Below the pieces are notes generated by a model. It was not told the DNA's origin. It made no database searches and saw nothing but the letters and a program-made list of their open reading frames with translations. Positions 57,308-64,000 of a DNA stretch of 64,000 nucleotides are shown here, piece after piece (position 1 is the first letter of the stretch; every line of letters begins with the position of its first letter). The stretch is taken from positions 63,266,671 to 63,330,670 of the forward strand of contig CM055101.1 in NCBI GenBank assembly GCA_029204225.1, written 5' to 3'. Made by a program: the position numbers and the translations under genes. Source of the DNA: Diphasiastrum complanatum (taxonomy: Eukaryota; Streptophyta; Lycopodiopsida; Lycopodiales; Lycopodiaceae).

Positions 57308-57580
57308 GTTGAAAAGTAGTCCATTTAGTGGCATTCCCCTCAGCAAAAAGGGATTTTTTGGACAAACGGCGTCCGAATTGAACTACAAATAATCCTGTTG
57401 ATCCGTGTCGAATCCACAAACCTGTGGACATCTCTCGTCCAAAGTTTTGACCGTTTTTTACTGAATCCGACCAATTTCAAGCTCGATGGGCCTAGAATCC
57501 CAAGACTACATTTAGGGTTTCTGGTTCGGATGCACGTTTTGTTGTGAGTACTTAACCGTTTGGAGCCTAGTTTAGTAAAG
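57308..57580. repeat. Satellite array, continuation after the copia insertion
   Basis: Begins gttgaaaagtagtccattta and keeps the monomer order to 'ttggagcctagtttagt'. The landmark 'ggatgcacg' lies at 57,528; subtracting the insertion places it ~362 bp after that at 52,121, in register with the array. Confidence 0.85.
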
Positions 57581-58205
57581 GGGGGTGATAATAGGGCTCT
57601 CTCTACCTCGCTACCTCCTCTATTTTTAGTTGCATTGAGACAAGGAAGCAACTAATATCAGTCCTAATATTATGTTTCTTATCATCAATTTATGTCAAGT
57701 AACTTCTAGGAAAGCTTTCATTTCTATGGTGCATCATCAAGGGCTTAATAGGCAATGATTTTAGCTATCCACATATGCATACTATTGCATACTTGTTAAT
57801 TTTGGTGACTACACTTAAAGGTTTTTGTCTCCATTTCATTACCAAGTTAGAAGAGATGTTTGAAAGTTCATAAGATTAGAATCATTAGATTCAAAAAGAC
57901 TTGAAATAACATCCATAACGATGAAGAATATGTTTAGTATCTTTCATTAGACTTAGAAGAAGGAGATGTCCTTACCAAAGATGAGCATTTTCAAAGTGTT
58001 CGGACAACTATAGTTGAAAGAGAACTTGTACCAAAACTTGTACATTTTTGAGTTCCATTGCAAGTGGTTGATATCAGTCGTATTCAAGTCCCCTTTCACA
58101 ACTTCATCAAATATCTGAATGCTTTCTTTCTAGAATTTGCATACTTTCCCTTGCAAACAATCTCTAAATGCCTTTGATTGATCTTCTCCAAGAAACTACA
58201 AAAAT
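57581..58205. other. AT-rich spacer, no gene seen
   Basis: No frame with recognisable motifs. Confidence 0.5.
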
Positions 58206-58206
58206 G

Positions 58207-58208
<2 letters not shown>

Positions 58209-58255
<47 letters not shown>
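58209..58255. repeat. (GA)n microsatellite
   Basis: About 23 uninterrupted GA units. Confidence 0.95.
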
Positions 58256-58256
<1 letters not shown>

Positions 58257-58699
58257 ATGACAGGCATCAGAAGGCTATATAGTAAGCACTTTCTCTCCAA
58301 TTCCTCGGCTATTGTACGATACAACTAATAGCTAGCTCATACTTTGAAGCTAGTGCCCCGCTCAGTCAATACTCAGGTTGTATTTTGTTTGATCTCTCTG
58401 ACCTGCGCTCAAGTGATAGCTTCTAGCTGAAAGTCAGCGCTCAGTCTCAAACATGTATTGATAGATATAATCCAGCGATCCAGAGCTCTCATAGAATGAT
58501 CATTTTGCTGAGGCAGCGATGGCAGCTCAAGGCGTCGCGTTCTTCAGATCGCTGCACACTCACGAAGTTTTCCAAGGCTTTGATTGTCAAGGATTGCAAG
58601 TATTAGCTATTTGCTCTCATCCACCAGATACTTCTGGACAAGCTCGTGATTGGATTGTCAGCGTAGATGCTGCATCTTGACACACTACTGCGTCAACAC

Positions 58700-59207
58700 C
58701 AAATGAATATGTGGATTGTTCCAAAGCAGGTAGACCAGCCACGAAAGCGTTATGGGGGTTGTATCGCATCCTGCAAGAACAAAGTTGAGAATAGAATCCT
58801 GGAGGTCCTTGTCTTTGTACATAACTTCGCCATCCCGATCTCTAAATCTCATGAATCTGAAAAGCAGATCCTCCCTAGTCTGCCAAAAAAACATAAGATT
58901 GTGTTTTAGGAGGCACATTTGAAAGTAAAATTGCAGAGTGTTACTTTCAGAAAATAGCACGGCAGGCTGGAGCTTGAAATTAGAGAATTACATTTTTCTC
59001 ATTGTTCTTGTTGCATTGTTCGATGAATTCTTTTGGTTGTTGTATGACCTTGAAAGTAAAGGCATCCAACAGTGGTATGTAGTCTTGCAGCCCTTTCTCG
59101 TAACCTAAGCATAAAGCACATCTAATCCTCCAGAACAAGTCCAACGATCGGTGGGCTATGGCCTCCTACACCCTATCAAAGGCGTTAGCAAATGGAACTT
59201 CGGGTAG
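58700..59207 (-). pseudogene. Cytochrome P450 (clan 86-like) pseudogene, two exons
   Basis: Upstream exon (59,207-58,992) reads LPEVPFANAFDRV, a TAG, then HRSLDLFWRIRCALCLGYEK and LLDAFTFKVIQ, matching the FA.AFD....R..D..WR..R.L..G.E..L......D.F...VI block of plant CYP86/94/96/704 enzymes. A spliceable intron (donor AAT^GTAATT, acceptor TTTTTTGGCAG; 58,880-58,991) leads to REDLLFRFMRFRDRDGEVMY, DKDLQDSILNFVLAGCDTTP (I-helix AGxDTT) and ITLSWLVYLLWNNPHI. Homology stops at ~58,700; the heme-binding end and the N-terminus are missing. These enzymes hydroxylate fatty acids for cutin, suberin or sporopollenin. Confidence 0.75.
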
Positions 59208-59546
59208 CAGTGATGAGAGTGCCACAGCCATAACCAAATGGAACTTCAAGTAGCAGTGATGAGAGTGCCACAACCATAACCAAAGCTTGTCGGGGAGAGA
59301 GAGGGAGGGAGAGATGGATCTTGGAGAGGGAGGGAGGGAGACAAAGAGAGGAAGGGAGACATTTGAATTTGGGGAGGTGGGGCCAAGGGAAATGCAATAT
59401 GCATGCATGGGTAGGGGAGGAGGATGCATGGGTCCCCCTCTCCATCACTTTTAGTGAATAAAATGTGTATGCATGGGTGAGGGGAGAGGATGCATGGGTG
59501 CACCCATACACATGCGCAATAGTGTATATATATATATATATATACA
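59208..59546. repeat. Duplicated P450 piece, G/A-rich stretch and repeat-A tail
   Basis: 'accaaatggaacttc.ggtagcagtgatgagagtgcca' occurs twice (59,189-59,226 and 59,236-59,273). It is followed by gggaggga-type repeats and the end of repeat unit A (gcatgggtgaggggagagga, cacccatacacatgcgcaat, TA run) abutting the Helitron end. Confidence 0.6.
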
Positions 59547-60265
59547 CTAGTAAAGAGTGCCCGTCGTTGACGGGCAATGGATGGCCGATGGTCGTTGACG
59601 GGTGGCCGATGGTCGCTGATGGGTGGCCGATGGTCGTTGACGGGTGGCCGATGGTCGCTGATGGGTGGCCGATGATCTCTGATGATTGTTGACGGGTGGC
59701 CAATGTATGTGTGTGTATGTACGTGAGTGCATGTGTTATCTGTGTATGTGAATTTGTGTGTATGATTTGTGCTTGATGGTGTGTGTGATTTATGTGGTCA
59801 ATGGTGTGTGTGTGTGTGTGTGTGTGTGTGTATTCATGTGTGATTTATGTGGCCGATGGTGTGTGAATGTGTGTATGAGTGTGCATGTGCATTTCTCTGT
59901 GTATATTGAACTTCTTGGAGCCCGATTTGTTGATGCGGGCTCGTCTCGACGTGCAACACTGGATGGAACAGATGACATGCATGACGGAGCCCGTTGCAAT
60001 ACTGGACCACTCCTTGAAAATGCCAAAAAGTAAACGACCGACGTTATCAGCACACCAAGCAGGTTGTTGCAAGTATGGATAAAGTTAGATACCAATGATG
60101 AAAAAAGAGATTGAAGTCTCTCGGAGACACTAATCTCAATGATTCAAGATGCCCAGTCCTTGGTGAGGCATAAAATAATGTGCAATTGAAAAATGAACAC
60201 CATTCATTCGACCTTCCATCATATGAATGCATTTTACAGCTCTCAAAGATGACAATACTTGAGTT
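59547..60265 (-). mobile_element. Helitron 3' region (unit B), copy 2
   Basis: CTAG at 59,547-59,550, 8-base spacer, hairpin stem GCCCGTC/GACGGGC (59,559-59,575), then on the inner side a 21-bp minisatellite, TG repeats and a satellite-derived segment (59,895-60,030: cttggagcccgatttgttga, gctcgtctcgacgtgcaac). Nearly repeated at 61,473-62,250. No helicase coding capacity, so non-autonomous. Confidence 0.65.
59576..59705. repeat. 21-bp minisatellite GGTGGCCGATGGTCGTTGACG
   Basis: About six copies with alternating variants (cgttgacg / cgctgatg). A related array with 18-21 bp units is at 61,500-61,680. Confidence 0.85.
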
Positions 60266-60522
60266 TTACATTCATAATTTTTTATGAGAGGTTTACATTT
60301 AAGAAAAAGTGTATGTGTGTGTGTGTGTGTGCGTGCATGGCGGGGGAGGGGGGGGGGTAATGAATATTGATATATTTACTTTTAATGGAATGGAGGCACC
60401 CCCTTTTGTATATATCTACATACACACACATTTTAACCCTTTTTATTTTTTTTAGGGGCATGGAGGGACCTCCCTCCCTCTATGGGTTGTTGGTCGGCTT
60501 GTGGAGGGAGAGAGTGAGAGCA

Positions 60523-60555
<33 letters not shown>

Positions 60556-60746
60556 GAGAGAAGTGGGGCCCGTGGGAAAGAGAGAAGGAGAAAAAAGAAC
60601 TCTAGACTCTATACTTCATACAGTATATCTCATCTACAAAAGGTTTTTTATATGGAGATGTGTGTGTGTGCGCGCACGAGCGTGTGCATGTGCGCACGCA
60701 CACACGCATTTGTTGTGTCGGGGGTCACACACACACAACAAACACG

Positions 60747-60780
<34 letters not shown>

Positions 60781-61472
60781 CATGCGTGCACACACACACT
60801 CTCACTCACACGTGTCTGCGTGCGTGCATGCGTGTGTGTGTGCATGCACGTGTGTTCCAAATCCCCCCTCCCCCCCTATTTTTCTCTTTTTATTGTCTCT
60901 TTTACTCCCCTCACCCCATCCCCCTCCTTTTTTTTTAATTGTGCATTTTTTGGCCCATGGATAAAAGCTTGTGGGTAACGATTTAGGAGTTAAAAGTAGT
61001 GAGTTTCAGCTTGTGGTTAAACATTCCTGAAAATGGCGGGCCAAGGTAGGAATTTGAAGGATTGAAAAAAAAAAAAAACCAGTTTAAGGTAGTCAAGAAA
61101 ATTTTTATGCTAATGTTTTATGGGTAAAACTTTGATAATCTAAAATAAATAAGAAAGCCAAGTAATAAAGATTATTGGCTAAAGTTTTAAGCACATTGAA
61201 GTGTGTGAAGAAAAAATAGAACCTTAACTTCAAACTTTAAGTATTTGAATTTAGTAAGTGGGAGGGAAGAGGTGAGAAATCTTTTTGGGGTCCACCCCTC
61301 AATGCACAATGTGCAAATGTATGGGGATATGCACATTCCCCATACATGCATCCTCCTCCCCAAGTTTTTTAGTTAGAAAAAGCTCATGCATGGGTGAGGG
61401 GAGGAAGATGCATGGGTGCACCCATAGACATGCACAAAACTGTATATAAGTTTAAATATATATATAGATATA
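60265..61472. repeat. Repeat unit A, copy 2
   Basis: Matches 47,800-49,018 throughout, including the GA tract (60,500-60,562), the CA/TG inverted tract (60,727-60,855), 'cccatggataaaagcttgtg' and the terminal TA run. Differences are mainly microsatellite lengths. Confidence 0.8.
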
Positions 61473-62250
61473 CTAGTAAAGAGTGCCCGTCATTGATGGG
61501 CAATGGGCGGCCGATGGTTGTTGACGGGTGGCCGATGGTCGTTGACGGGTGGTCATTGACAGGTGGTCATTGACGGGTGGCCGATGGTCGTTGAAGGGTG
61601 CACGATGGTCGTTGAAGGGTGGCCGATGTTCATTGACAGGTGGCCGATGGTCGCTGATGGTCATAGACGGGTGGCCGATGTATGTGTGTGTATGTACGTG
61701 AGTGCATGTGTTATATGTGTATGTGGATTTGTGTCTATGATTTTTGTTTGATGGTGTGTGTAATTTATGTGGTCAATGGTGTGTGTGTGTGTGTTGTGTG
61801 TGAAATGTGTGTGTGTATATGCATGTGTGATTTATGTGTCCGATGGTGTGTGCATGTGTGTATGAGTGTGCATGTGCATTTCTCTGTGTATATTGAACTG
61901 CTTGGAGCTCGATTTGTTGATGCGGGCTCGTCTCGATGTACAGCATTGGATGGAACAGATGACATGCATGACGAAGCCCGTTGCAATATTGGACCACTTC
62001 TTGAAAATGCCAAAAAGTAAACGACCGACTTTATCAGCACACCAAGCAAGTTGTTGCAAGTATGGATAAAGTTAGATACTAGTGATGAAAAAAGGGATTG
62101 AAGTCTCTCGGAGACACTAATCTCAATAATTCAAGATGCCCATTCCTTGGTGAGCTGTAAAATAGTGTGCAATTGAAAAATGAACACCATTTATTCGACC
62201 TTCCATCATATGAATGCATTTTATAGCTCTCAAAGATGACAATACTTGAG
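61473..62250 (-). mobile_element. Helitron 3' region (unit B), copy 3
   Basis: CTAG 61,473-61,476, spacer, hairpin GCCCATCAATGACGGGC (61,485-61,501, stem with compensating changes), minisatellite, TG repeats and satellite-like segment as in copy 2, ending 'gacaatacttgag' at ~62,250. Confidence 0.65.
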
Positions 62251-64000
62251 GTGATGTAACAGTTCGACCAAAGTTACCAAAAGCAAAAAAGTTGTCTTTC
62301 AAATGAGAAATGGGGTTGGATCAAAACCAAAAGATCGCATGTGTTAGGATTTAAGAGGTAGATTGTCACATCCATTCCTGGCAAGGTACTATAGGAGCAA
62401 GAGGAAAGGATGGGACATATTGATCAAGCAAACTTGTACATCAAGAGAATAAAAAACTATAGAGTTGGGAAGAAAGAAAAAGAAAGAACCCTAGAGGTAA
62501 GAACAAAGGAAAACTCTGTGTCAAATTTCTCATACATGCATCCTCCTCCCCAAGTTTTTTAATTAGAAAAAGCTCATGCATGGGTGCACCCATACACATG
62601 CGCAAAAGTGTACATAAGTTCAAATATATATATATATATATAGTTTAAGATTCCCTCTAGAGTTCTTGCTACTTTTTTGTAATACATTCACATGGGTACA
62701 CATATGTCCATGGGTACTCATATGTCCCTCTTGCATTTCATCCGCTTCTTGGTTTGGAAGGATATTTGAACAACTTTATCTTCAATAAGTTGATTTTGTC
62801 AAACTTGTTATACTTTTATGTTGAAGTATGTTAGTAGTTATAATACAAGATATAGTATTCTTATTAGATAATCATTGGTACTCTATTTTGTACCAATTCA
62901 TGATGGAATAAAAGATGAAAAGAACTGCAAGCACTTGCATATTATGGCTATTGCAAATTATTAAGATGGTTGTGAAAATTAAAAAAACAAGGGAATTGTA
63001 CTTTATGCTTGAGATCATTGTCCTGATCATTGTTGACACATTCCTCACACACATATTTTATCAAACTGAAAGTTTAGCTTTATGCATATCCAAGATGTAA
63101 CTTATTCTAGATGGAATTTACAACTCCCTGATATGAATTTCTTTAAGTTTTAAAACATGAGTTACGTGCTACAACTAAGTTTGATATTGTGTGTATTTTC
63201 TAGAACAAATGTCGTTTTTCTTTCCTGTATTGGTTGCAAAGATGGGTCCCTATTTAAGCTTTTAATACAATGCATTAATATTGGTGTAGTCATCTGACAT
63301 TAAAATTTAATTTTGTAGTGACGTGACATTTTGATGATGACTTTTCTAGCTCATTTATTGTTTGAACGATGGAGATAGACACAAAGAAATCATTGGCATG
63401 TATTCTTACATAATTTTTTTTCAAATAATATATTCTCAACTACATAGCCTTGAGCTTATCTCTAGTGATATGTGGCACCTCATTGTTCCTAATGAAGAAT
63501 TTCTAGGTTTAATAATATTTGTGGTTGAATACTTGTGAAAATTTTGTCTTAATAAGCACAAAACCCATCACCATTAATATAAATAGGCTTCTTAGAAACT
63601 CATGGATGAAAAGTCAATCAAAAGCCTAATATATTCACCTTAAGATGTCAATTTCCACTTTATTTGATAAAAGATAGTGAAAGTGTTTGGCTTGTGGCTT
63701 GTATTCAGCATCCTAATTTCATACTATGGCTTACTAGAAGGCTAATGAGAGCTATAAATGTCCTCGTATGAATCCATGTCCTCTTATGGCTTTACTAAGA
63801 TACCTTGCCTATCTTCCATGGTGATACTTATTTGCCTAGCATAAGTCCTCAGATACACTATAATTGTTAGCAAGTAATCACTCAAATGTTAGGTTTTGAG
63901 GGGAAAAAAAAGGCCCAAGCATGAAACATCAAGTTGTAGGCCTACAACCCATCTCTATAATAATCTAGACATTTATTTAAGGCTAAATGGTATATCAACA
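62251..64000. other. Spacer with a short repeat-A tail, no gene seen
   Basis: 62,530-62,641 repeats the end of unit A (catcctcctccccaagtttt, gggtgcacccatacacatgc, TA run). 62,688-62,730 has 'catgggtacacatatgtc' twice. The rest is AT-rich with frames of 60 codons or less and no recognisable motif. Confidence 0.5.

Noticed and set aside
59465-59703. Repeat protein 'GWPMVVD' (plus) or 'HPSTTIG' (minus)
   Set aside because: Encoded by the 21-bp minisatellite inside the Helitron unit; 21 is divisible by three, so frames stay open by arithmetic.

Overview
This is nuclear DNA from a land plant. The evidence is plant-type Ty1/copia retrotransposons (one with the classic TGGTATCAGAGC primer-binding site), Helitron 3' ends (GC hairpin then CTAG), a SINE-like unit with tRNA promoter boxes, short GT-AG introns, and a decayed clan-86-type cytochrome P450. 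The abundance of repeats would fit a fern, lycophyte or bryophyte, but I cannot fix the lineage. No intact host gene is visible; almost everything is mobile or broken.

Layout. 1-2.8 kb: end of a large LTR retrotransposon (gag-like ORF, primer site, LTR with degenerate ~20-bp repeats). 2.8-5.2 kb: A/C-rich spacer and two head-to-tail Helitron ends. 5.2-7.8 kb: AT-rich spacer with one LTR fragment. 7.8-34.6 kb: an AT-rich, gene-dense zone, cut by retroelements, whose genes are unlike the copia material: a histone H3/CENH3-like pseudogene, a two-exon unknown gene, a bacterial-type DNA amino-methyltransferase-like pseudogene, a DUF7869-type transposase relic, a Ulp1-like gene whose predicted N-terminus copies the histone H3 tail (ARTKQT), and an inverted pair of paralogues of an unknown family. 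Between divergent genes lie iteron arrays: GATATCG...GCGC motifs in plus/minus pairs about 50 bp apart (9.8-10.7, 25.6-26.5 and 27.6-27.8 kb) and a 490-bp foldback studded with ATGCTGAGCAT palindromes (20.1-20.6 kb).

Retroelement insertions: a non-autonomous copia-like element 14,891-19,588 (target duplication gacgt); copia gag pieces at 24.1-25.4 kb; a plus-strand copia 3' end 30.7-32.3 kb; a copia remnant 34.6-36.2 kb; a nested pair, with an older copia element (about 37.5-47.3 kb, internally tandem-duplicated) split by element 41,006-46,319 (target duplication gaagt); and a nearly complete copia element 52,268-57,307 inserted in a ~360-bp satellite array. Several of these elements lack reverse transcriptase and instead carry unrelated open sequence.

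47.4-52.3 and 57.3-64 kb: a SINE-like unit, Helitron-associated repeats with three matching 3' ends, satellite and minisatellite arrays, long GA/CA/TA microsatellites, the P450 pseudogene, and unannotatable spacer.

My working idea, an inference, is that the 7.8-34.6 kb zone is the remains of one or more large DNA mobile elements (or a large integrated viral-type element) with chromatin-related cargo driven from iteron-rich bidirectional control regions. Its stop codons are mostly TAG and TGA, as expected from methylcytosine deamination after silencing.
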